Positions 38,796 to 47,771 of a DNA stretch of 47,784 nt are shown piece after piece. The position numbers and the translations under genes are program-made. This stretch comes from Bacillota bacterium (GTDB lineage: Bacteria > Bacillota > Limnochordia > JAAZLZ01), in contig JAAYLV010000072.1 of the NCBI GenBank assembly GCA_012521755.1, positions 1 through 47,784 of the forward strand, read 5' to 3'. The first letter of the stretch is position 1, and each line of letters begins with the position of its first letter. The notes below the pieces were generated by a model. It did not search any database. It had not been told where the DNA came from and was given only the letters and a program-made list of their open reading frames with translations.

Positions 38796-39925
38796 GGTTA
38801 GATGAAGAGGAGCTTTGCGCCTTTGTACGGGATTTTCTTGCCCTCAGCGGCACTCCCTGCCGCAAGGAGGACGGAGTCTATTCCATCCAAGGGGATTATC
38901 CCCTGCTCGATGGAGCGGGGCAGCTGTCATTCACCTTCTCCCGGGAGAAGTCAGCGCCCGACTTGGACCATCTGACTTATGGCCATCCTTTGGTTGACCG
39001 GATGCTCGCCTTGGCGTCTAGGCGGGGTCGAACAACCAGCCTGATCTTTCCCGTGAAGGAGCAGTTCCCCCCATTCCAAGGCCCCTGGCGGCCCGTTCCG
39101 AGGGCCTTGATCTACCAGAGCGAGTTCCTCTTCAACTTTCGCATCGTTTACCTGGGACATGAACGGGTTGAAGAGGTTGTGACCATCTGGCTCGACTCTT
39201 ACACCGAACAGAGGCTGCCCCCTTTGGATCTCAGCTTGGGGGCAGGCTTCCGCCCCCCGCGAACCTGTCGGGTCCGCTCCAAGGCGGACAGTCTCTCTGA
39301 ACTGGAAAACCTGGCCTACCAGCCCGTGCGTCTGTTCCGCCGGGCTTTAGTCTATCTACAGGAGGAGATCGATTCTAGGCGGGCGGAGCTGGAAAGCCTA
39401 GCTCGCTCCAAGCTCGCCCGGGATGTGGAGCGATTGACTGGTTACTACGAATCCCTGGCTCAGGAAGAATTCCAATCTCTGCGGAGCCTCTTTCGCAAGT
39501 TGGCCGTCGCCAATGTGCGCTGCGACCTGGCCCGCACCGATGACACCCGGAGGCTATATGGGCGCAGGGCTTTGGCCCTCAGGGCGCAGATCCGATCGGC
39601 TCAGGAAGAATATGAGGAAAGGTTAGCTCTGCTGCGGGAGGAACACGGACGGCGGCTCCAAGAGCTTTGGGGGCAGACGGCCGTCGATGTAGAGGTTTCC
39701 TTGGTCAGCGGGGCCCACCTGTGGGTGCCTCGCTGGGAGGTTGAGCTGTGGCGGGGAGGGGAGTGCATCCCAGGCCACTACGACCCGTTGCGAAACAAAT
39801 GGCTTGAGCCCCTTTGCACCCGGTGTGAAGGGGAAATCACCGCCATTGACCGGGAGGCCATCCTATGTGAGGGGTGTGCCGGGGAAGGGGTTGCCCCCAC
39901 CAATGACGAACTTCTTCCCGGATAA
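38792..39925 (+). CDS. SNF2-partner protein, distant YqhG-like with coiled coil and C-terminal C4 zinc ribbon
   Basis: ATGA overlap with SNF2 gene; TYGHPLVDRMLALASRRG, long coiled coil, CTRCEGEITAIDREAILCEGC. Confidence 0.7.
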   Translation: MRLDEEELCAFVRDFLALSGTPCRKEDGVYSIQGDYPLLDGAGQLSFTFSREKSAPDLDHLTYGHPLVDRMLALASRRGRTTSLIFPVKEQFPPFQGPWRPVPRALIYQSEFLFNFRIVYLGHERVEEVVTIWLDSYTEQRLPPLDLSLGAGFRPPRTCRVRSKADSLSELENLAYQPVRLFRRALVYLQEEIDSRRAELESLARSKLARDVERLTGYYESLAQEEFQSLRSLFRKLAVANVRCDLARTDDTRRLYGRRALALRAQIRSAQEEYEERLALLREEHGRRLQELWGQTAVDVEVSLVSGAHLWVPRWEVELWRGGECIPGHYDPLRNKWLEPLCTRCEGEITAIDREAILCEGCAGEGVAPTNDELLPG

Positions 39926-39947
39926 CCTGGTTGGGGAGAGGTGCGTT

Positions 39948-42371
39948 ATGAACGTGGAGGGCTTTCTCCAAGAGATTACTTCCCGGCGGGACTACCGGGG
40001 GCAGGTGAGACATGTGCATTATCTCCCCCCGAGCCCTCCTCGGTACGGCTCCTTGGAGCGGCCCCTGCCGGACCCGCTCGCAAGAGCCCTCGAACGCTTC
40101 GGCATCGAAGGCCTTTACAGCCATCAAGTCCAGGCCATCAACTTGGCCCGGCGGGATCGCCATGTGGTGGTGGCTACCGGGACCGCCTCGGGCAAGACCC
40201 TGTGCTACAATCTGCCGGTAATGGAGTCTTTGCTGGAGGAAGGGGCCACCGCGCTTTATCTGTTCCCCACCAAGGCTCTAGCCCAGGACCAGCTGCAGGG
40301 CCTCTTGCGCTGGCAAGGGAAGGGCCTGCCCGTGAACTGCGGCACGTACGACGGGGATACGCCCCGAAACAGTCGCAGCCGCCTGCGGGAGGAGGGCAAT
40401 TTGATCCTGACCAACCCCGACATGCTCCACGGGGGGATCATGCCCCACCATCCCACCTGGACCCGTTTTTTTAGCGGTTTACGATATGTAGTGATCGATG
40501 AAATCCACGTTTACCGGGGCATTTTCGGCTCTCACATGGCAAATGTGCTCCGCCGCCTCGATAGGATCCTGGCTTACTACGGCGCCTCACCGGTTTATAT
40601 CTGCTGTTCGGCGACCATCGCCAATCCCCTGGAGCTGGCCGAAGAGCTGACGGGGAAGGAGATGGCCCTAGTCGACGATGACGGCTCCGCTAGGGGAGGC
40701 AAGTGGTTTGTCTTGTGGAACCCGCCCCGGATTGAGGAGACAGGCCTGCGACGGAGCAGCAATTTCGAAGCGAAAAACCTCATGGTGCAGCTGATTAAAG
40801 AACGGCACCAGGTGATTGGCTTTACCCGGACCCGGGTGCAGGCGGAGCTTTTGTATCGTTACGTTCGGGAGGAGCTGACGAAGGAGAGTCCTTCCTTGGC
40901 CAAGATGGTCCGCGCCTATCGCGGGGGCTATTTGCCCAGCGAACGGAGGAGTATTGAAGAACTCCTCTTTAAGGGTGAGCTGTTGGGTGTAGCCAGCACC
41001 AACGCGTTGGAGCTGGGGATCGACATCGGCAGCCTCGATGCCGCCCTGCTCGTTGGCTTTCCGGGCAGCATCGCCAGCGTCTGGCAGCAGGCGGGCCGAG
41101 CCGGACGGGGCACGGAGGATTCCCTGGCCGTCTTGATCGCCAACGACCTGCCCATCGATCAATTCCTGATAGAAAACCCCTCTTACTTTTTCGGCCGGTC
41201 GCCGGAAAACGCGGTCATCGACAAGAACAATCCCTACATCGTCCTGGGCCATCTGCGGGCGGCAGCCTATGAATTGCCCATCAAGATCGATGAGGAGCTG
41301 CAGTTTGGCCCCTCGGCCCCTGCTCTTTTGGACATCCTCGCGGAAGATCGACAGCTGCTCTTGTCGGGTGAAAAATGGTATTGGCGAGGCAGGACCTATC
41401 CGGCCGATGACTTTAGTCTACGCAATATCTCCGATGCGACTTACACCATCATCCAGGTGAAGGATGAAGGTCCCGAGGTCATCGGCAGCATGGATGAGCT
41501 CAGCGCCTTTACCCAGCTCCATGAGGAGGCAGTCTACATCCACGACGGGGAAGTCTACGTGGTGGAAAAACTTGACGTCGACCAGCGGGTCGCTTATGTT
41601 CGCATGGCGGCGGTCGACTACTACACTCAGGCAGTGACGGAGCGGAAGGTGCAAGTCCTCCATCTTGACCAACAGCGGACGTGGGAACAGAGCACCCTTT
41701 GCTACGGTGAGGTGGGGGTTAGCTTTCTCACGTACATGTTTAAGAAGATCAAGTTCAACAGCCGGGAAAACATCGGCTATGGCAAGGTCCACTTGCCCCT
41801 GGTCACCCTCGAGACTACGGGCTGCTGGTTGATTCCGCCCCAGGAGGTCCTTAGGAAGGTCCAGGAGTACGGCCGCAGTCCCATGGAGGGCCTCTTGGGA
41901 GTGGCCAATGTGATGGGGGAGGTGGCAACCCTTCTGCTGATGTGCGACGGGTCGGACATTTCCACCATCGTTGATGCTACGAACACCGGCCTGCCCAGCA
42001 TCTTCCTCGTCGATCGCTATCCTGGGGGGATTGGACTTGCCCAGAAGGCTTATCAACTCATGGAGGACCTGCTCAAAGCCTCCCTCGACATCATCAAAGG
42101 CTGTCCCTGTGAGGATGGCTGTCCTTCGTGCGTTGGGGCTCCCCTGCCGCCGGCCCAGCTGGATACCGACAGCAGGGGGCGGATACCTGATAAGGAGGCG
42201 GCACTAGTCATCCTCCACCGCCTGCTGGGCATGGAAGACTATGTGCCTAAGGCTCCCGCCCCTCGGGGGGAAACGGTCCGGGAGCGTCCGCCGGCGCCTC
42301 CCCTGTCGGCGATGGTTGAGCGGGGAATTCGCAAACAGCTAAAGCGCTGGGAGGACGCTTCCAATAGATGA
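39948..42371 (+). CDS. DEAD/DEAH helicase with C-terminal DUF1998 Cys cluster (MrfA/YprA-like)
   Basis: GTASGKTLCYNLPV...FPTKALAQDQL...VIDEIHVYRGIFGSH...CCSATIANP...QQAGRAGRG...GCPCEDGCPSCVG. Confidence 0.92.
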   Translation: MNVEGFLQEITSRRDYRGQVRHVHYLPPSPPRYGSLERPLPDPLARALERFGIEGLYSHQVQAINLARRDRHVVVATGTASGKTLCYNLPVMESLLEEGATALYLFPTKALAQDQLQGLLRWQGKGLPVNCGTYDGDTPRNSRSRLREEGNLILTNPDMLHGGIMPHHPTWTRFFSGLRYVVIDEIHVYRGIFGSHMANVLRRLDRILAYYGASPVYICCSATIANPLELAEELTGKEMALVDDDGSARGGKWFVLWNPPRIEETGLRRSSNFEAKNLMVQLIKERHQVIGFTRTRVQAELLYRYVREELTKESPSLAKMVRAYRGGYLPSERRSIEELLFKGELLGVASTNALELGIDIGSLDAALLVGFPGSIASVWQQAGRAGRGTEDSLAVLIANDLPIDQFLIENPSYFFGRSPENAVIDKNNPYIVLGHLRAAAYELPIKIDEELQFGPSAPALLDILAEDRQLLLSGEKWYWRGRTYPADDFSLRNISDATYTIIQVKDEGPEVIGSMDELSAFTQLHEEAVYIHDGEVYVVEKLDVDQRVAYVRMAAVDYYTQAVTERKVQVLHLDQQRTWEQSTLCYGEVGVSFLTYMFKKIKFNSRENIGYGKVHLPLVTLETTGCWLIPPQEVLRKVQEYGRSPMEGLLGVANVMGEVATLLLMCDGSDISTIVDATNTGLPSIFLVDRYPGGIGLAQKAYQLMEDLLKASLDIIKGCPCEDGCPSCVGAPLPPAQLDTDSRGRIPDKEAALVILHRLLGMEDYVPKAPAPRGETVRERPPAPPLSAMVERGIRKQLKRWEDASNR

Positions 42372-43059
42372 GGGCTCCCCCGCGCAGGCTGACTAGGACT
42401 TTGGGGCTGAAGCGCAGGCTCTCTTCCTCAAGTCGGATCGGTCTATCCCCGTCCTCGCCCAGGTCGCCAAAGTGTCTCTCAAGGTCCCTGAGCCGCCTCT
42501 CCAGATCCGACCTGGCCCTTTGGGCCCAGGTTTTGGCCTCTTCCCTCAGGTATTGCTTCACGAACTCACAGCCGTGCCAATAGGCCCGGCGGAAGGAGAG
42601 CCGCCTTTTTTCCCTGGGCTCCGGCACTCCGGGATGGCAATCAAGGTCCTCCCCGAGCATCCCCACTGCGCGTCCATCGACCATGTCGACGACCACCGGG
42701 AGAATCTCTTCCCGGGACTCCCGCGCCTGATAGGACAAGTGAAAAAGCCATAGGAAATGGGGCCGGAAGGGTCCTTCGGCTGAGCTGGGGATGTGGCAGC
42801 AAGTGATGAATCCGTTGATCGTACTGAGGAGCCGCTCGAGGCTTTGGCTCTTAGGGGCAAGCAGCAAGGCCTCAGGGCTGGCCAGGGCGGTATCAAGGTC
42901 CCAGGTCAGAAGGACCCGGGGCGACTCTCTCCAGGCCAAGGCCTCAGCCAGCTCCGCCGATAGCTCAACTTCCAGGGCTTTTTCTCTCCCTTGCCAGCCA
43001 AGGCCCCGGCTAGCCAAGTACTGTTGCAGAAAGTATTCGATGTTTGCATCCATCGTCAT
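42247..43059 (-). CDS. YqhG-like SNF2-partner protein (cassette 2)
   Basis: Directly downstream of minus-strand SNF2 gene as yqhH-yqhG in Bacillus; FHLSYQARESREEILPVVVDMVDGR; coiled coil. Confidence 0.7.
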   Translation of the reverse strand: MTMDANIEYFLQQYLASRGLGWQGREKALEVELSAELAEALAWRESPRVLLTWDLDTALASPEALLLAPKSQSLERLLSTINGFITCCHIPSSAEGPFRPHFLWLFHLSYQARESREEILPVVVDMVDGRAVGMLGEDLDCHPGVPEPREKRRLSFRRAYWHGCEFVKQYLREEAKTWAQRARSDLERRLRDLERHFGDLGEDGDRPIRLEEESLRFSPKVLVSLRGGALIYWKRPPSALAVCEFPAQPSPTGEAPADAPGPFPPEGREP

Positions 43060-43065
43060 CGTCCT

Positions 43066-44853
43066 TTAAATGAGAGAGATCAGTGGGTCCTGCCGCTTCT
43101 TTGACATTAGCTCCCCGGCTAAGTTGTCGAGTCTTGTCCGCAGCTCTGCACCATCGCGCGCGGTTAGGAAAATCTGGGCCAGGCTGGTCTCGAAGGTGCT
43201 GTCGGCTGCCCCCAAGATAGCATCGAGCTCACCCACCACCATTTCAAACATGCCGATCTTTTCGTGGAGCAGGTATAAGATATGTTCCTCGATGGTATTG
43301 AGGGTGACTAGGTTAAAGATGTTTACATTTCTTCTTTGACCAAGCCGATGAACCCGGCCGATCCGTTGTTCAAGGCGCATCGGATTCCACGGGAGGTCAA
43401 AGTTGACCACATTGCGGCAGAACTGGAAATTGAGCCCTTCTCCGCCACATTCGGTGCTGACCAGGACGTCCGCCTGCTCTTGGAATTGCCGCCTGATCCA
43501 TTCCTTTTTGCCGGGGGAAAGGCTGCCGTCGAACCCGACGGTGAGGAACCCGGCCCTCTCCAGGTGGTAGCGGAGGTATTCCTGGGTGGCCCGGTATTCG
43601 GTGAAGATGATGACTTTTTCCCCGAGATTCTTGACTAATTCCTCTAAAACGAGGAGCTTGGCTCCCTTGTCGATGGTTGCCGCCAGCTCCAGCAAAGGCC
43701 GGACATGGGAGCCTCGAGACTCGTGCATCTTCGCCAGAGTATAATAAGCTGCATGGGCGCTCGAGCACACTTCTCGCTGCAAGGTGATGAGGGGCAGGGG
43801 GTTGCCGCCGCTAGCCAGACAGCGATGGTATTCCCTTTGAACGAATTCCTGCACCCCATCGTAGAGGAGCTTTTCCTCCGGCAGCAGCTCGATAATCTGG
43901 TTGTTCACCACCCGTTTCGGCAGATGAATCCCTTGAGCTCCCCGGCGGTTCCGGATCATGGTTTGCTGCAGGAGGCCATGGAGGTCCTCCACGTTCTTTG
44001 GCGTGCGACGATCTTCCATGAACAGCTCCCGAAAGGCTCGGTAAGTTCCCAGTAGCCCCGGCTCTAACAAGTTGATCAGATTGTAGAGCTCCTTCAAATC
44101 GTTTTGAACAGGTGTTGCCGTCAGCAGCAGGCAAAACTTCTTCTTGATGCTATTGACCAAGTGCCAGTTCTGGGTGCGGTCATTTTTCAGCTTATGGGCC
44201 TCATCGACGATCACCATGTCGTACTCTTGACTGAGTATTATCTCCCGGTGGGGAGAGCGTTTGGCCGTGTCCAATGAGGCGATGAGGATCGGCGCCCGCT
44301 CCCAGTCCTTGTCGCTCCTTTGCAGCCAGGGTGTGATCAAGAACTTCTCTCGCAGTTCGCTGTACCACTGATAGCAAAGGGAGCTAGGGGTCAGGATCAG
44401 GGCTTTGCGGACCATGCCGCGGAGGAGGTATTCTTTGAGGATCATCCCCGCCTCAATGGTCTTCCCGAGTCCCACTTCATCGGCCAAGATGGCCCGCCCG
44501 TGCATCTTGTGTACCACGGTTTTCAGGGTATTTAGCTGATGGGGGTAGGGGATCACCCCGACTTTCCGCCAGTGTTCGCCCAAGTTGCGGGGACAATGGA
44601 GGTCCTGCCCTCCCTGGGCATTGATTACATGGCCCAGCCAGGCCAGTTTGAAGTCGGTCCAGCTTCCCCATCTGCCTTGGCGAATGGCGGTGATGACGTC
44701 CCTGATGGCATCTCGCGAGAACTTGACCGCAAGCATGTCATCGATCACTTCTTCTTCGGTGAAGTCCTCCTGGGGAGGGCCTGCGGGAGGTGCATCCCAG
44801 TTGAAAGTCATGATGGGCACTGTGATCGGAAAAGTCTTGAGGGGTATATCCAT
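43066..44853 (-). CDS. SNF2 helicase, YqhH-like (cassette 2)
   Basis: PYPHQLNTL...ILADEVGLGKTIEAG...VIVDEAHKLKN...LLTATPVQND...LEQRIGRVHRLGQ; start MDIPLK after AAAGGAG. Confidence 0.93.
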   Translation of the reverse strand: MDIPLKTFPITVPIMTFNWDAPPAGPPQEDFTEEEVIDDMLAVKFSRDAIRDVITAIRQGRWGSWTDFKLAWLGHVINAQGGQDLHCPRNLGEHWRKVGVIPYPHQLNTLKTVVHKMHGRAILADEVGLGKTIEAGMILKEYLLRGMVRKALILTPSSLCYQWYSELREKFLITPWLQRSDKDWERAPILIASLDTAKRSPHREIILSQEYDMVIVDEAHKLKNDRTQNWHLVNSIKKKFCLLLTATPVQNDLKELYNLINLLEPGLLGTYRAFRELFMEDRRTPKNVEDLHGLLQQTMIRNRRGAQGIHLPKRVVNNQIIELLPEEKLLYDGVQEFVQREYHRCLASGGNPLPLITLQREVCSSAHAAYYTLAKMHESRGSHVRPLLELAATIDKGAKLLVLEELVKNLGEKVIIFTEYRATQEYLRYHLERAGFLTVGFDGSLSPGKKEWIRRQFQEQADVLVSTECGGEGLNFQFCRNVVNFDLPWNPMRLEQRIGRVHRLGQRRNVNIFNLVTLNTIEEHILYLLHEKIGMFEMVVGELDAILGAADSTFETSLAQIFLTARDGAELRTRLDNLAGELMSKKRQDPLISLI

Positions 44854-44950
44854 AGAGGTCTCCTTTAGCAAAGGTTAAACCTACTTCAGTTTCCCCCGGC
44901 TAGGTGTAGTTATTGCTGGAGGTTCTTGGGGAGGGCTTCCGGAAGAGGTA

Positions 44951-44979
44951 TTGACATAGATTTCCCAGGGGTGTATGAT
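44951..44979 (+). promoter_or_regulatory. SigA-type promoter of the metal ATPase gene
   Basis: TTGACA-N17-TATGAT. Confidence 0.85.
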
Positions 44980-44990
44980 GCAGGTGACAC

Positions 44991-45006
44991 TTAAACAATT
45001 GTTGAA
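44991..45006 (+). promoter_or_regulatory. Palindromic operator candidate (ArsR/SmtB-like)
   Basis: TTaAACAATTGTTgAA, centred just downstream of the predicted transcription start. Confidence 0.55.
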
Positions 45007-45047
45007 TTATTTATTAGTTACTAGCTCGGCGTAGAGGGGGCGAAGCT

Positions 45048-46979
45048 ATGGAGACTTGTGTTGCTGGGCCAAGCTGCGGATGCAGCCATGGATGCGGCCA
45101 CGAGCACGGAACAAATCGCGGCAAAGAGACTCTGGGGGCACTCATTCTTTTTGCCATTGGGATGGTAAGCCGCGGTACGGGGCATGGACCGTGGATGGTC
45201 TTGCTGCTAGCTGCTTATCTAGCTGCAGGCTGGAGGGTCCTTCTTAGCGCAGGCCACAACATCTTGGACGGTCGACTCTTTGATGAAAACTTTCTGATGA
45301 GCATCGCCTCCCTTGGAGCAATTGCCATCGGTGAGATACCGGAAGCGGTGGGTGTAATGGTGTTGTTTTCCCTCGGGGAACTGCTCCAGGACAAGGCTGT
45401 AGAGCGGTCCCGGGGGGCCATCCAAGCCCTCCTCGCAATTCGTCCTGACTATGCTAGGGTCGATCGGGGGGGAGACTGGCGGGAAGTGAGTCCCGAGGAG
45501 GTTGTTCCCGGAGAGAGGATACTGGTCCGTCCGGGAGAGCGGGTGCCTTTGGACGGCCGCGTGATCGAAGGAGAGACCCTCATGGATACATCGGCCCTGA
45601 CCGGTGAATCCATGCCTCGGTCCCTAGGCGTGGGTGAGAAAGCCTTGGCCGGGATGGTGAACACCAGGGGAGTGGTCGTCATCGAAGTTGAACACCCCTA
45701 CAGTGAATCGTCGGTTGCCCGGATTTTGAGGCTGGTGGAAGAGGCTGGGGAGCGGAAAGCCCATACGGAACGATTTATAACCACCTTTAGTCGCTACTAC
45801 ACCCCGGCGGTAGTAGCCTTGGCGGCCGCTTTAGCTATCCTGCCGCCCCTACTTGTTCCCGGGCAAGTCTTTTCCGACTGGGTCCATCGCGCCTTGGTTC
45901 TGCTAGTCATCTCCTGTCCTTGCGCCCTGGTTATCTCCATCCCCTTAGGTTACTTTGCCGGGATTGGCGGCGCCTCCCGACGGGGGATACTAGTCAAGGG
46001 TGCCAACTACCTGGAAGCACTGGCTAAGGTCGATACGGTGGTCTTTGACAAGACGGGGACCCTCACCCATGGTGCCTTCCGTGTGGTCGAGATCGAGCCG
46101 GAAGAAGACTTCTCCGAAGATGAGGTCTTGCGTCTGGCCGTTCACGCCGGAGCCTACTCCGACCACCCGGTATCCCTTTCCATCCGGGAAGCCTATCAAG
46201 GCGGCCCGATTGACCATGATGCCATCACTGAAAGCGAGGAGCTGCGGGGAATGGGGATGCGGGCTCTGGTCAGAGGTGAAAGGGTGCTCGCCGGCAACGA
46301 TCGTCTCCTCCATCATGAGAATATCGAGCATGACGTTTGTGCAACTGATGGAACGGTGGTCAATGTGGCCAAGGGAGGAGTCCTTACCGGTCGCATTCGC
46401 CTAGCTGACCAAGTCAAAGAGGAGGCTTCCGTCGCCATCAAAAGGCTCCAGCGGGTCGGCGTCAAGAAGACGGTAATGCTGACGGGGGACGTGGACCATG
46501 TTGCAAGCCAGGTTGCCGATGAAGTTGGCATCGATGAGTTTCAGGCCAATCTCCTGCCGGAGGAGAAAGTCCGCGCCCTGGAGATGGTCATGGAGCGGAG
46601 CGGCAAGGTTGCCTTCGCGGGGGATGGGATCAACGATGCACCGGCCTTAATCAGGGCCGATGTGGGCATCGCCATGGGCGGGCTTGGATCTGATGCAGCC
46701 ATTGAAGCGGCCGACGTTGTCATCATGGATGACAATCCAGCCCGGATAGCCGATGCTATCGAAATCGCCAAGAGAACCCGGCGAATTGTCCTGCAAAACA
46801 TCATTTTTGCCTTAGGGGTGAAGGCCCTAGTCTTGATGCTCGGTTCCATAGGCGCGGCGACGATGTGGAGTGCAGTCTTCGCCGACGTAGGTGTAGCCCT
46901 CATTGCTGTTCTCAACTCAACTAGAGCTTATGGTCGCTGGGGCTCCCTGAAAGCCAAGTCACGAGCACTCCCTGCATAA
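45048..46979 (+). CDS. Heavy-metal (Zn/Cd/Pb-type) P1B ATPase
   Basis: CPCAL, DKTGTLT, GDGINDAP; N-terminal CVAGPSCGCSHGCGHEHG. Confidence 0.93.
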   Translation: METCVAGPSCGCSHGCGHEHGTNRGKETLGALILFAIGMVSRGTGHGPWMVLLLAAYLAAGWRVLLSAGHNILDGRLFDENFLMSIASLGAIAIGEIPEAVGVMVLFSLGELLQDKAVERSRGAIQALLAIRPDYARVDRGGDWREVSPEEVVPGERILVRPGERVPLDGRVIEGETLMDTSALTGESMPRSLGVGEKALAGMVNTRGVVVIEVEHPYSESSVARILRLVEEAGERKAHTERFITTFSRYYTPAVVALAAALAILPPLLVPGQVFSDWVHRALVLLVISCPCALVISIPLGYFAGIGGASRRGILVKGANYLEALAKVDTVVFDKTGTLTHGAFRVVEIEPEEDFSEDEVLRLAVHAGAYSDHPVSLSIREAYQGGPIDHDAITESEELRGMGMRALVRGERVLAGNDRLLHHENIEHDVCATDGTVVNVAKGGVLTGRIRLADQVKEEASVAIKRLQRVGVKKTVMLTGDVDHVASQVADEVGIDEFQANLLPEEKVRALEMVMERSGKVAFAGDGINDAPALIRADVGIAMGGLGSDAAIEAADVVIMDDNPARIADAIEIAKRTRRIVLQNIIFALGVKALVLMLGSIGAATMWSAVFADVGVALIAVLNSTRAYGRWGSLKAKSRALPA

Positions 46980-47051
46980 TAGCGAGATTCTCATCCAGGA
47001 GTCTGATAGCAGCAGGTCCCTTGTGGACGTTTATGTAGGCTTGTCAAAAAA

Positions 47052-47108
47052 GACCCGGCACAAAGCTGCAACGGCGAAGAAAAAGGGCGCGTTGCTCGGT
47101 GCCGGGTC
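47052..47108 (-). terminator. Long inverted repeat; reads as a terminator-like hairpin on the minus strand
   Basis: GACCCGGCAC ... GTGCCGGGTC perfect 10-bp arms with inner GCAACG/CGTTGC; minus strand right arm is followed by TTTTTT. Confidence 0.6.
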
Positions 47109-47153
47109 AAGCCCTAAATGTGGTGATCCTTTGAGTTTTGAGTTCAAGGTGCA

Positions 47154-47771
47154 GTGCTTGCCTGGTCCAACGGAGCGGGGAAAACAACCGTGTTGCGGGT
47201 AATCTCAGGCATCGTGCCCGTCACCGAAGGTGCCATCTGGTGGTTTGCAGAGAACATCACAACGGCGCCTGCCTTCCACCGGGCCGAAATGGGCATCGCT
47301 CATATCATGCAAGATCGGGGAATTCTGGCCACCTTGTCGGTGGAAGAGAATCTGATCCTTGGTGCCTATACTAAACGTACTAAGGACAAACGGGAGGAGC
47401 TGATGGCGAAGGTCTATGAGATCTTCCCCATTCTCAAGGAACGGGCCAAGCTACCGGCGGGAACCCTCAGCGGCGGTCAACAACAGATGCTAGCTATTGG
47501 CCGGGCTTTGATGATGGAGCCTCAACTATTAATTCTCGATGAGCCTTCCTTAGGTCTGGCTCCCATCATTGTCGATGAGATCTTCCGTATCCTAGCTGCT
47601 TTGAAAGAACAGGGCGCTTCGATGCTAATTATCGAACAGAATCTAGTCAAGGCCCTCCAAGTTGCTGATCGGGGCTACGTGCTGGAAACAGGGAGAATTG
47701 TTCTCCAGGGGTCCAGTCACGATATCTTAGTGGATCCCGAGGTAAAAAGGGCTTACCTTGGCATTGCCTGA
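47154..47771 (+). pseudogene. 5'-truncated LivF-like branched-chain amino acid ABC ATPase
   Basis: Begins within Walker A (GAVLAWSNGAGKTTVLRVISG) without the N-terminal ~30 residues; LSGGQQQMLAIGRALMMEPQLLILDEPSLGLAP intact. Confidence 0.7.

Noticed and set aside
37086-44853. DISARM-type defence system
   Set aside because: DISARM includes a separate DUF1998 protein (DrmB), a PLD-domain protein (DrmC) and a linked methyltransferase. Here DUF1998 is fused to an MrfA/YprA-type helicase, no PLD motif is seen, and the only methyltransferase is over 35 kb away.
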